From Sperchopsis tessellata (taxonomy: Eukaryota; Arthropoda; Insecta; Coleoptera; Hydrophilidae), in assembly GCA_033557685.1 (NCBI GenBank), contig JAWQRN010000041.1, forward strand, positions 1 to 47,162: a DNA stretch of 47,162 bases. The letters are read 5' to 3'. Shown in pieces: positions 1 through 11,800 of the stretch (positions are counted from its first letter, which is position 1; every line of letters starts with the position of its first letter). Under the pieces are notes generated by a model. The model saw only the letters and a program-made list of their open reading frames with translations, did no database searches and was not told the DNA's origin. A program made the position numbers and the translations under genes.

Positions 1-114
1 ACCTCATAAAAACATATTCATCAAAATTTTGGCATCTTAGACCAGAATGGGACAACCTGGTTCATGCCGATGTTCAGCCATGGCTGATTGATTAAAATGC
101 CCAAGACGAGTACA

Positions 115-222
115 GCATTGAAGTAACATGACTCACCTTGAAAATGTCCCTTGCAACAGTGTACAAAACATTGGCACTTGTCAGTCCTCTAAACGGTTTC
201 CACGTGGAAACAAAATTAATAT
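115..222 (+). repeat. Type A interspersed repeat (PLE terminal-type), copy A1
   Basis: This copy carries the type A signature: a GTCC/GGAC hairpin followed by GAAAC-like sequence, then CGGCACTTGTCAG-like and ACGGTTTCCACCCGGAAAC-like blocks. The same blocks recur at 10165, 25106, 25535, 39500, 44880 and 47080. This copy is diverged (GTACAAAACATTGGCAC). Type A shares its hairpin core with type B but differs downstream of it. I infer it is the terminal repeat of a Penelope-like or derived non-autonomous element. Confidence 0.7.
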
Positions 223-230
223 GTCTTAAT

Positions 231-314
231 GTTTTCCAGGAGATAACCATGTGTTGGCTTTTGTTTTAGCCGATGCTTCATCCACCATTGCAGGGAACAT
301 TATCAAGACATGTA
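231..314 (-). repeat. Type B interspersed repeat, copy B1
   Basis: On the minus strand this reads the type B order: TCTTGATAATG, a diverged hairpin core, CGGC-AAAA-CAAAAGCCAACAC, then GGTTATCTCC-GGAAAA. It abuts copy A1 and faces copy B2 head to head, giving an A(+) B(-) B(+) arrangement that recurs near 10.2-10.6 kb. Confidence 0.7.
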
Positions 315-383
315 AAGTTGTAGATGTAGGTGCCGACCAGCACATACATCTAGTACTTTTCAGAATTACATGGTAATCTATAA

Positions 384-522
384 TTAGCACTTTTAAGAGC
401 TAAATGTCTTGATAATGACTCCTGCAACAGTGGACGAAACATCGGCAAAAACAAAAGCCAGCACACGGTTATCTCCCGGAAAACCTGAAGATATTTACTG
501 TGGTCGTGGAAGTCTATGCACT
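384..522 (+). repeat. Type B interspersed repeat, copy B2
   Basis: A nearly full type B unit. It starts with TTAGCAC...AAGAGCTAAATGTC, continues through TTGATAATG, the hairpin with GGACGAAACATCGGC, CAAAAGCCAGCACACGG and TCTCCCGGAAAACCTGAAG, and ends with GTGGTCGTGGAAGTCT. It matches copies at 2390, 10460 and 22765. Confidence 0.75.
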
Positions 523-925
523 GAATTAACATTAATATGATTTAACATCTTTACTGAGATTGAGAAAAAAATTGCAACCACCCTTCCAACTGCTGATCGC
601 TGTACTTTTTCATATGTGAGCAGTTTACATGTAAACAGGGATACCATTTTTCTCCACTCTTAAACGTCTTAGGGGGTGATAGACATAATAGTTAAACTGA
701 GATGAAAGACACTCGTGTGTTTGGCGTGATTTTTGAATGGACAATGAAAGATGTGCATCAAATATTGTTATCTCTCACTTAAATAATAAACAGATGTTTT
801 GCCAGTGACGTTTTTCCTGAAAAATATTGTGAATATAGTAAAAACCTACAAATTGGAAATATGAATATTCCATCAAATTATTGACCGTTTTTTTGTTTTT
901 CCAAGGTGGTGTCTTTGGCAAAGTG
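523..925. other. Gene-free AT-rich stretch
   Basis: No exon, RNA gene or recognisable repeat is seen here. It lies between the B2 repeat and a decayed LINE fragment. Confidence 0.5.
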
Positions 926-929
926 AGTG

Positions 930-1330
930 TTGCCTTTTTTTGATGAGTATCACATATTTGTTGTTAACCAAATGGTCTCCATAAGGGTAAAAGCACGGCT
1001 TCTGAAATACAGGTGATGGTTGATAACTTTGTAAAAAGAAATGGTACTTCACAAGTTCAGTGTTAGGTTTTCTGTGATGTTTCGAAGGCATTTGGTTGCA
1101 TGTCTCACGATGAATTTCTGCAAGAAGGTATATCATTAAGGCATAAGGGGTGCCCCTGTTTTTTATAATTATATGAATGATCTACCAATAAAACTAAAAT
1201 GCCACTCATTATTATTTGCTGATGATTCCATTTTATGGCATAGAGAGACAAATGAGACTAGTAGGCAGACGGTCAATTTTACAACAAGCATTTTCTCTAT
1301 CAACACATTGGTTCTACTGAGTTTCTTGAC
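930..1330 (+). mobile_element. LINE reverse-transcriptase fragment (jockey-like), decayed
   Basis: Conceptual translation in shifting frames shows RT motifs in the right order: a KGKSTASEIQVMVDNF-like block near 985-1035, VFCDVSKAFGCMSHDEFL near 1066-1120, and NDLPIKLKCHSLLFADDSIL near 1175-1240, whose FADD is the RT active-site box. Several frameshifts and stops separate them, so the fragment is dead. It probably lies in an intron of the broken gene at 1484-2340. Confidence 0.7.
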
Positions 1331-1483
1331 CTCTTGATTGACTTAGCAGTCATGTGCTACATTTGAGCAAGAGTCTATCATCGGCAGTATTTGGTAAACA
1401 GAGATTTAATGCCATTTCAGTACAGAAGGCTGAACTTACTTAATGATTAAAATGTACCTATGATATATAATTAATCGTATTAG

Positions 1484-2340
1484 AAAACGCAAATGAATTT
1501 TGCTTAGAGAAAAAATACTGTATTTTGTCTCCAAAAAACTTTATAAGGGTTTTAAAAAAAACACTTTTTAGAGATCTGAAAAATAAGATTTCAGATGAGG
1601 ATAGGGCTTGTAGAGAAGTTGATAAATTCAATAATCTCCTTAAAGGTATCAAGCTGGATAAAATACTAGTTCATTAGGAATTTGAAAATAAAATACAAAA
1701 ATAAAAATATTAGTAGTATATGGCACTGCAGCTAATATACAAACCAGAGAACCTACCTACATTTTTAAGTTCGTGAATTTTAAGATTATCTTGTTTTCTC
1801 ATATTTATTGTATTTAGGAACGCTAATGAAGAAATTAACATTTAAAGAGGACGAATACATTACTAAAGCATACTTACTCAATAGTGATTATTTAAGATGT
1901 TCTTTTCTGCAAGGATTCTACCTTGCCTTTAAAAAAGCATAGATGAAATAAACGAAAGTATCTTACCGTATTTTATCTACAAATCCGAAACAACACTATC
2001 AAAAATTAGACATATATATTGTTTGAGTTCGCTGATTTCATACATATGCTAAGTGTGCGAAAAACATTTGTAGTTGAACAAACTACCATCGATTCATTGT
2101 CTTTCAATAATATGTAAAAAAACTTGTTATTCATTTTAATTCAAAATTAAGTTATAACAACGACATGTTTAAATACTAGGTTATTTTCAAGCATGTGAAG
2201 GATATAAACACGAAGCAAACGACCTTTTAATTGTTACCTACGCACTTGCACAACTTGAAAGTAAACAGGCCTTTATTACAAAACAGAACGGTACTTTGCA
2301 TGAAATAGCCCAATTCCTAATAGAATGTTTTTCAAAGTAA
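1484..2340 (+). pseudogene. Exon-like pieces of an unrecognised, apparently broken gene
   Basis: Three coding-like blocks follow each other on the plus strand. Block A (1484-1645) follows a TTAG acceptor and ends AAAG|GTATC; it includes DLKNKISDEDRACREVDKF. Block B starts at 1818 after TATTTAG. The phases fit: A ends one base into a codon and B supplies the other two, giving NLLKGTLMKKLTF. Block B reads on through EYITKAYLLNSDYLRCSFLQ but hits a stop at 1945. A shift of one base at the A6 run (1931-1936) reopens the frame as SIDEINESILPYFIYK. Block C (2192-2340) follows TTTTCAAG, reads ANDLLIVTYALAQLESKQAF, and ends at TAA 2338-2340, or splices at GTAAC 2336. I do not recognise the protein. 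The frameshift suggests a pseudogene or a homopolymer error; upstream exons would lie left of the window. Confidence 0.4.
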
Positions 2341-2389
2341 CTTCTTTACTTGTTTTGTATAACTTTTTATTTTTTTAAAAAAGAAAATA

Positions 2390-2470
2390 GAAAATGTCCC
2401 CTGCAACGGTGGACGAAACGTCGGCAAAAACAAAAGCCAACACACGGTTATCTCCCGGAAAACCTGAAGC
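2390..2470 (+). repeat. Type B repeat, copy B3 (best-preserved core)
   Basis: Contains AAAATGTCCCCTGCAACGG, GGACGAAACGTCGGC and TCTCCCGGAAAACCTGAAG with few changes from the type B consensus. The 5' flank and the GTGGAAGTCT end are missing. Confidence 0.75.
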
Positions 2471-2728
2471 TAGCTAATAGTATATTTGCATTTCACACAA
2501 ATATATTTAAGAATTAAATTTTGAGGCTAAAAGGTTTAGTTCTAAGGGCCAAAATAGAATGTAACGATTGTCTGGGAATCGTATATTGGTTAAATGAACA
2601 TTAGATCCAATGATAAGATTTTTTTGACGTTAAAAACAACTGTCATTTTCAAATATGACATGTGTAACGTAATTTTATTTATATATTTTATTTAAAATTT
2701 TAATTGTATATTGCAAAAAGAGTATAAT

Positions 2729-2827
2729 ATGTTATCGTACGATATCAAAAAGTTACTGAAACGGCATAAGAAACTAATCTCTGAAGACAAGAAGAGGTTG
2801 GAAAAAACGACAAACTTATTAAAAAGT
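2729..2827 (+). CDS. Cspp1: CSPP1-like exon 1 (start codon)
   Basis: ATG at 2729 opens MLSYDIKKLLKRHKKLISED and ends KTTNLLKS at a GTAAGT donor (2828), phase 0. It is a short basic/acidic helix (residues 1-33), like the conserved N-terminal helix of CSPP1 proteins. A 5' non-coding exon further upstream is possible; none was identified. Confidence 0.68.
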
Positions 2828-5800
2828 GTAAGTTTAAAATATTCATAGTATGTATTTTGAACAAAAATACATTAAGTTTGAATAAGAGTTTATATGGTTT
2901 TTGAGAGGAATGAGGAGTAAATTATTTTCAATTATACAAAAGTGAAATGTTTATCGAAAAGTTTTAAAATAAAACAATTGTCATATCACCTACTTTTTTG
3001 AGCAGGACTTCTATGAAATTAGGGGCCACAGGACATCAGTAGTATTAGATATGAACGATAGGAAACATACTAGTGTTTCTAATATACTTAGTTTTGAATC
3101 AAGTTGTGACTATATGTAATTACGAGCTTCAGATTGAGAACTTTATTCATATTTATCCATATTTAAAGTTATATGTGTATATTTGAGTTTTTCAATACCT
3201 ACTTAAGTAATAAAGAGCTTCACTTGAACTTTTTAATATATATTCATAAAAAAGAAGTACCTGCTTATGATTCATAATTAGTTTTGTATTCTCCTCAAGA
3301 ACAAAAATAATAAGGTATTAAGGCTTTTATTCATGATAATCCAATTTTTAAATTCAGTAGAGTATAAAAGAAAATCTTATTATTCGATCAGGTGTTATCT
3401 ATTGGCTTTCTCTATTATTCTCGATCTTCTTTCGAGTATCCACTTTAAATTGAAGTGTACGCTTATCTCCTCAGCAGTTTCATTAATAGCTCGAGAACCC
3501 TTCCTTGAAAGCAATCAATTTTTATTGAACTCTTAAATTAAAACACCACTTTACATCTTTACTAATTTTTGTTTGTTTATTATTGTGAAGACATTGTCCT
3601 CTATGTCAACATAAATTACTAGGAACAGTAAAAATAGGTTAACATTCACAACTATAGACTTACATATGACTACGCAATGTTAACACCAAGTTACTTATAT
3701 ATTATCATGATCAAATGTAATTTTGTTTGTAATTTCTCACCAACCTGTGCAAATTTTAATTAGCTAATGTTTTCAAGTTATTAATTATAATGTTATGTTG
3801 TTACTTGGAAAAAGGAGTGCCTGATTTCACTGACCTTGTTTCTTATTGATTTTCTTCCCCCCCCCCCTAACCACTATGATGGGATGAAATGTATTATTTT
3901 ATCCTTGCATCTCCTAGAATGTGTTCTTCCTGACTCAGTTGGCAGTTTTTAATGTTTAACCAATTATTTTTAAGTTATGTTCACTAATAATTGTTGTTTG
4001 GTGGTTTGCTGATGAAAAGTAGGTCTTATTTTTCCAGTTGATTAAGTTTTGTTTGTGTATAACTTGGTTTTTTTTCAGGATGTAGAAAGTGAAAATGGAA
4101 ATCATAATAGTGACAAGAGGGATGTGCGTTCCTTTGACTCAGGAGATGAAGAGAAGGAAAATGTTTTGAGTTCTCCTGGGAAAGCTGTGGAGAATGGAGA
4201 TGGCTTGGAAAATCAGAAGGTATGATTTTCTCCTTCTCTTTGTGATTTTTAAATTTTTTATTGTTTGCCATAAAAGCTGTATTAATATTGTTTTTTTTTA
4301 GGATTTGTGGATGATTTTTTGTTTAACCATTGTAGTTTTCAATTACAACATATTATTTGTAGTTTATAGTCAGCTTATAACTGAGAATCTTTCATAATTT
4401 TTCCTAAAAGTGTATGACATTTTTTAATACATATTTTATTCTGATTGTCTTAAAAGCTGAACAATCACCTATTTTATTTTCATACTAAATACATTTTATA
4501 AAGGTGTATTAAAACAATTTAAAATATCATTAAAATACAAGTATATTATGCAAATCTTTAATGTTGGTAAATGTTTATTTTATAAATTAAAAAAAGGGCA
4601 CCTACCCAAATGCTTACCCGCAATCTAAAGCAATTTTCAGTTACCTTTCTGGTAATAAAATTTGGAACTCCTGTTTTGCATTTATAATCTATAATAAAGA
4701 TTGGTAATAAATAAATATCAAGTTTTATTTTCATGAAGAATGACTACCCAAAGGTACCATAGTCTTTTCAATTTGTACAAAATTTGCTTTTTGAATGTAT
4801 GTATGTGAATATTTTTTTATTTTTTACAATTTTAGACTGATCACATTTATCTTATAAATTCACTGTATCAATATTTGGATTGTATCCTAACCCAGTTACA
4901 AATTTTCTGTTGTGGAATGTGGAAATCCTTTCACATTGGCAGGTGCTAGACTTTTTTCTTTCAAATAGGAAGTATCTTCTTGCACAAGTACATAATGTTA
5001 ATTTTCATTTATTTATTGCCAAATTTTGTATAATCGTAAGGTGTTAATCATTGCTTAGTCATTATCATCATCTTTGGCTCTACAACCCAGGGTGGGTCCT
5101 GGCCTGTTCCAAGGTCAGTTTCCATTCCTTCCTATCCTTCGGCTTGGCCTTCCAATTTCTGGCACTTACGGTTTTTAGATTTTCTTCTATTTGGTTTTTA
5201 ATTCTGAATCTAGGTTTTCCTTTATTTTAAGTTCCAGCTGGCGTTTAGAGGAATATTTGCTTTGGGGGGTCCATGTCGTCCATCTTTTCTAGATGGCCAA
5301 TAATTTTGATGGTTCGGGTTATATCAGGTTCCCCGTAAAGGCAGTATAGCTCGAAATTGTAGCATCTGCACCACATACCGCTCTCCTGTGCTCCTCCATA
5401 TATATGACAAAGTGTCTTTCTTTCAAAGCAGCCCAACATCTCCCCATCGCTCTTTGTCATTATCCATGATTCTGATGCGTAGGTGAGGACAGGTTTAATA
5501 AGGGTTTTATGTATCAATATTTTAGCCTTTCTAGTTACTATGCCTGATGTTAGAAACTTTTTAATCAAAAATAAGTTCTATTAGCCAAGTATATTCTTCT
5601 CCAGATTTCTGCACTTATCATGTTATTCTCGTTTATCTGTGATCCAAGATATATAAGCTCTCTTACCCCCTCAAATGTATTACTTTCTGTAACCAGATCC
5701 TCGGGTAGTGTTAATTGGATGTTATTAGTAACTTTCATATGCTTTGTTTTAGATACGTTAACCTACAGTTCCACTCTCTTTGCTGCTGCTTCCAATGCTT

Positions 5801-8800
5801 TGAAAGCATGTATTAAATCTTTTTGTTCTTGCTACTACATCAATGTCATCAGCGTATGCTAGAATCTGCATGCTCTTGGTAATACTGGTTCCCCTAACCG
5901 TTATACCTGACTCCCTTATACCCCTTTCCAGGACAATGTTAAACAGCAAACATGATAGACTGTCTCCTTGGTGCAGCCCTGTGTGTGTCTGAATGGATCT
6001 TTACATGTCGTTCTGGACCCTAACTCTACATTCAACCTTCGATAGAGTTGCTTTCACCAGTTTTATTAAGTGTATTGGGATATTAAATTCTTTCATAGCC
6101 TTATAAAGAGGCTCTCTGCCTATGCTATCATAGGCGCCTGTGAAATCTATAAATAGGTGGTGGGTATCAATCCTGTTTTTTTCCAAGATCTGTCTAAGAA
6201 GAAATATCTGATCAATTGTTGACTTGTTTATACAAAATCCACTTTGGTATTCGCCTATTACCCTCTCACTATATACCACTAGGCAATCTTAGAGTATGTA
6301 AATGAATACATTATACGTCAAGTTTAGGAGTGTAATCCCTCGGTACTTGTCATATGTCATTTAATCTCATTTTTTGTATATAGGTATTATTATACCTATG
6401 TTCCAGCTGTTCGAGATTTTACGTGTCCCCAAATTAATGCTAATAGCTTACATATGTAGTCTTTTAGTTTGTTAGCGCCATATTTCGGAACCTCAGAGGG
6501 TATTCAATCTTCACCAGGTGATTTGTGATTTTTCCGACCCCCACCCCAGTATTCATCATCGTCTTCACAAGTGCTATTTATTTGATCTTCCATCCTCATC
6601 CCTGCATCTTGTATCGATCACCTCATAGTCAATTTGGTTAACCATATTTCTATCTGGGCTAACCCATATCCCCTTATATATTTCTTTGCATTCTCGAAAT
6701 ATGTACTGACTATCACCATATTCAGTGAGGCAGCAAGGTGTATTAAACGAGTCTAATAAAATAGTTGCTTTCTTTTTTACCTACTAGTATTACGAACTAT
6801 AATTATTTATTTATAATCATTTTGTTGTTTCTTAATTAAGGATGAGGTTTATTAATACTTATATTAGGTAGAAGTTTATTTTTTATTAAATTGTTTGATT
6901 TTTCTTCAATTTTTGAAATTATTATTTTTGTAATTGTTTAAAATTAACTGAGAATTATTCTAGTGGCAACACAAGTACTTATTAATTATAATGACATGCT
7001 TGATATTTTCAAAAAGGTAGTAACTATACCAATTACCAGTAATTGTTTGGGCAATCTTATCAACATTAAGTAGAAAAAATGAATAAAATATTAAAACCAA
7101 TCATCTTAGTTCAGTATACCCATTAAGTAGGTGTTTTTTAACATTTAAATGAAACAGCTTTTAGTAACCTTATAACTATTTAGTAATGATTTGAAAATGG
7201 ATTTCTGTTTCCATGATACTAAATGGTTTATATTACATATAATCAAGGTCTGGGTTAAATTATGCAAGGTTCACAAATGTCAATTCCACTTATTTGTAAT
7301 AACATTGAAATATTGAAGAAATTGCTCAGTTTTATTTGCTTTTTCATATATATGTTCGTGTACCTTTTCTTTTTAGAATGCTCCTTTAGTCGATCGGCTT
7401 GATTTAAGTTTTAAAGAGGGTACATTAGAACAGGAAAAGCAATTGTTTATTGATAAACTTGTTAATAGCAAGAATCCTTTAACGTTTAGATCGGTAAGCA
7501 TGACATATTTTTGGTTGTTTTAGTTATAGGTGCTTGAAGTTGTTAGTATGTAGATTAATGTTTACACATGTAATAATAATAATGTATTATGTATTTCATA
7601 AGTGCTCTGTACTGGTGCTTTTAATGTTTTTTAGTAGTTATTTAAATTGTTGTGTAGAACTTTTATCTTATAGTAAATAGTATATTCTTTTTATATAGGT
7701 ATTGAATATAAAATATACAATTTAATTATGTTTGTAAAATATTAAAGGTGTCGTTGTTTCATGTACAAATGCACATTATCAGTGTATCTATAAATTATGG
7801 GGCTAACACAGTTGTTTAAATTAATCATTTATGGACGTATAGTATGAGCTATAATGTAGACGCCTCTGTAACTTCATACTTTGTAGTTGTATATATACAG
7901 AGTGGCTAACTTTATTCTATTTACTTTAATTTAAATATGACAGTTGTTTTGTTTGCCTCAAGCCAGTAATGAGATTTATGGAAAAAAACAATTTTGACCT
8001 CATTCCTCATTCAAAAGTATAAATCAAATATACAAGCAAATTGTGCATATTACAATAATAATTATACTTATTTATATGTCATTTTATAGTTTTGTTACTA
8101 ACAGCAAGATAATGAACTTCATTTTAAAATGGTTTATCAAAATTGGTTGAGTACGGCTATTTATCTGTTAAAATATTATAGCATAATAATGTAATATTTC
8201 TTTTCTTGACGTGCAAGTGCTGCTACAAACAATGTAAGTAATAGTAGTAACTACTGCTCATCCTAAGATGAATATTATGGTCCACTATTCACGGCAACAA
8301 GTATAGGTATTTAATTATATTTTACTTACAATTGGTATTACAAACCTGATATTTTATTTTGTTTAAGTTGAAGTCAAGTTTTACGGAATTGTAGCCCTAG
8401 TTGTTAAGTAAAGAATAGCAAATGTGTTGCAGTTTTACTTTTATTTAAGTTTCAGAACTTACATTGTTGGGTACAGAATAGGGGCCATTAATAGTAATTT
8501 TATGTCTAGAATAATTAACCTTTGGATATTGTAGAAAACTTTGCTGAATATTTTAAAAGTGTCTCCACAGCGAACCCTGATAACACTGCTAATGCTTGAA
8601 CCTCTAACTCAGACTCTAATATTTTTTGCTTAAACTCTATCTCTAAAGACTGTATAATAAAGTTTCTCAACAAAACGAACCCATCATTTTCAGTTGGCCC
8701 AGATTTTATCCCTGGATTTATTCTTAAGGATTGCTGTCATATCCTAACAACACCCTTGAAAATTCTATTCAACCTGCCCCTCAAAACAAGCACCTTTCCA

Positions 8801-11800
8801 ACTACCTATAAACTTGTCCGTGTAATCACCGTATTCAAAGCATTAAACTCATCCGATATCAAAAACTATCGACCGATAGCTATTTTGTCTAATTTTGGCA
8901 AGGTTTTTGAGTCCTGTCTTTACGATGCTATTTATCCACATGGCATTCATCAGCATGATTTCATGCAACTGAGATCCACTACTAGTAACTTATGTTCATT
9001 CACTCAATTTTTAACTTCAACTGTTGACCACAAGCCCAAGTTGATATATACACTGACTTTGCTAAGGCATTTGATTGTATAGATCACAATATCGACATCC
9101 ATAAACTTAAGAACTTTGGTCTCTTCAATACCCTATCTGACCTCTTCTCATCCTATCTTTCTCACCTTCTTCTCTCTGTTCATCATCTTGGACACTCATC
9201 CGATTCTTTCCTGGCTACCTCTCGTGTTCCTAAAGGCTCAAACCTTGAACCACTTTAGTTTTTGTTATTTATCAATGTCATCACTTTCCTTACAAAACTA
9301 TGAACTTCTCTTTGCTGATGATTTAAAGATATATGCTCAGATACATAGCCTCCAAAATTGCAGATCTCTACAAGATGATTTCATCCGGCTACCAACTAGT
9401 GTTATTTAAACAAATTGCGTCTTGATACTGACAAATGCAAAGTTGTATTAAATATGATAGTGGCCTGACCTTCAACTCCCATACCATTGAAATTACATCC
9501 TCAGCATATCGTATGCTTGGATTTATTATTAGATCTAGTAAGAACTTCTCTGACCTCACTGCAATTACAGCTCTTTACTACACATTCATAAGGTCCAAAC
9601 TTGAATATGGTCCTAATGCTTGAACGTGTGCAAAGAAAAATGCTGAAGTATTTATATTTTAAAAAATTCAATACCTATCCAGAACAAGGTCTCCCTAATG
9701 CTGTTCTACTTCCAATGTTCTCTCTCTCAATGCTTGTAGAAAAGTAATCAATATATAGTTCTTGTACAAACTATTTAATAACCTTGTCGTTGATCCCACT
9801 TCCTTGTCCCTTCTTAACATTCGTGTTCCATCCACTAATCCTAGGCGCGGCAACTCATTTTATCTCCCAAAATCACGTACCAACCTTCTAGCAAACTCTT
9901 CTATTCACAGGATATGTACCACATACCATACAGTCCAGAGGTCAATTGATTTATTTAATACAACTCCATTACAACTTAAGACAATCCTACGTCCACTATT
10001 TGTTTGATTGTTGTTTTTCTTTTTTTTTGCATTATCTTGGTGATAATGTGTTTGTGATCTTGTAACTTTTTGAGGAAAACTCTGTAAAGCAGTGTAAGTA
10101 AAATAAAATAAAAATAAGGCAACATCTTCAGGTTTTCCGGAAGATGACGGTGTGTTCATTCATTTATTGAAGTAATATCACCCGCCCTGAAAATGTCCCT
10201 TGCAATAGTGGACGAAACATCGGCACTTATCAGAGCCTCTACACGGTTTCCACCCGGAAACAACATTCATACAGATGATAACCGTGGAAGTCTATTACAT
10301 TTAGTAGGTGTGATGACTTTTCTTTTTGCGGATGTTTCGTCTACAATTGCATGGAACATTATCAAGACATGTAGCTCTTAACAGTGCTAAGAGTAAACTG
10401 CCATGAAGCTTTTAAAAGTCCTAGGTGTTGGAACCAAGAAACGTGCTATATAGAGACTGACAAGTAGCTCTCAGAAAAATATTCTATAATGGTGGATTGT
10501 GTACAAAAGATCGGCAAAAATAAAAGCCAACACACAGTTATCTCCCGAAAAACCTGAATATATCTACTGTGGCCGTGGAAGGCTAGTTACTAAATTAAGA
10601 TAAGACAATTTTGAAAAATTTGACAATTTTCCTCCTAGTTAGTTTTTCTCCTTTTTCTCGAAACTGTGTAAATCAATAGATAAGTTAAAAAGCTAAATAG
10701 ATGTAATTTTTATTCTCAACATATTTTCTATTTGTCATTTTACTCTAAAATAATTTATTGGGCCAATATTTGGGGAAGTCCAGTTTTACATTTCCTATGT
10801 CCCAAAATCAACTTTTTACCCTGTAGAAAGACACATAAATCTGTTACAGTCACAGTGAGGGTACTTCATGGGTCTGTTCTGGAACTTATTTTCATATTTC
10901 TGAGCTACTCTACATTTTCAGTGTTCTGAAGTCTAAATTCAGAGTGTTTCATCAATGGGATATGTCTTCCATTCTTTATATTTGAGTGTTAAAGCAATGT
11001 GTGAGTGGCTAGTGCTTTTTCAGTGTAGAACTTTCATGCGGGATAAACAACTTATATACAAAAATAAGTGGGAGATCAGGTTCCCAGATGAAAACTACGT
11101 GTTTCTTGGTTTAATCCTGGATGACTCATTGAATTTCTATTAGATATTTTATTTTATAACTAGAATAACACAGTATTAGGTATACAACTTGGCATTATAG
11201 ACAATATGTCATATCCTTAAATTGTTAATTAGTTTCGTATTCAAAATAATTAACATCCTTTAAATATTGTGTTATTTTCTGAAACCTTATCTTTCAAGTT
11301 AACAAAAAAGAAATATGCTATGTTAGTTTTATACATATAGGGAATATTATTAAGGCCAATTGTCCATGTAAATAGTTGTTATTTAAAAAATGCACGATAG
11401 GGGAAATTGCATGGAAAGTTAGGTGCTAGCTTTACATACACTTTTTGATATAAACATAATAAAAAGCATACAGTATTGACGAAAAAATACAAGTATGCAC
11501 CTGGTTTAACTTAGGACTTAGCAGTAGAAAGGTATTTGTGATGTTTGCTGTAGAATATCCCGTATGAACAATTCCAAATCATCCACAATATTAAGAATTT
11601 TAAACAAATTTAAACAGAACATTTGCATGAGCAGGTGCCGCAAACAAAGATATCTCAGAAATCATATTGCAGATGATAAAGTGCATTTTCAAACTAGTTG
11701 AAATAAATCAAAATTTTACAACAAATCGCGCATGAAGTTGGAGTCTCTTGTGTACTGTTTTTAAAGTTCTGAAAAAAGAAAGGTTACCGTTCCTATAAAT

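Noticed and set aside
1484..2340. Gamma-tubulin complex component identity for the broken gene
   Set aside because: A loose resemblance of the QGFYLAF...LPYF block to GCP proteins was noticed, but no diagnostic motif could be confirmed, so no name is given.
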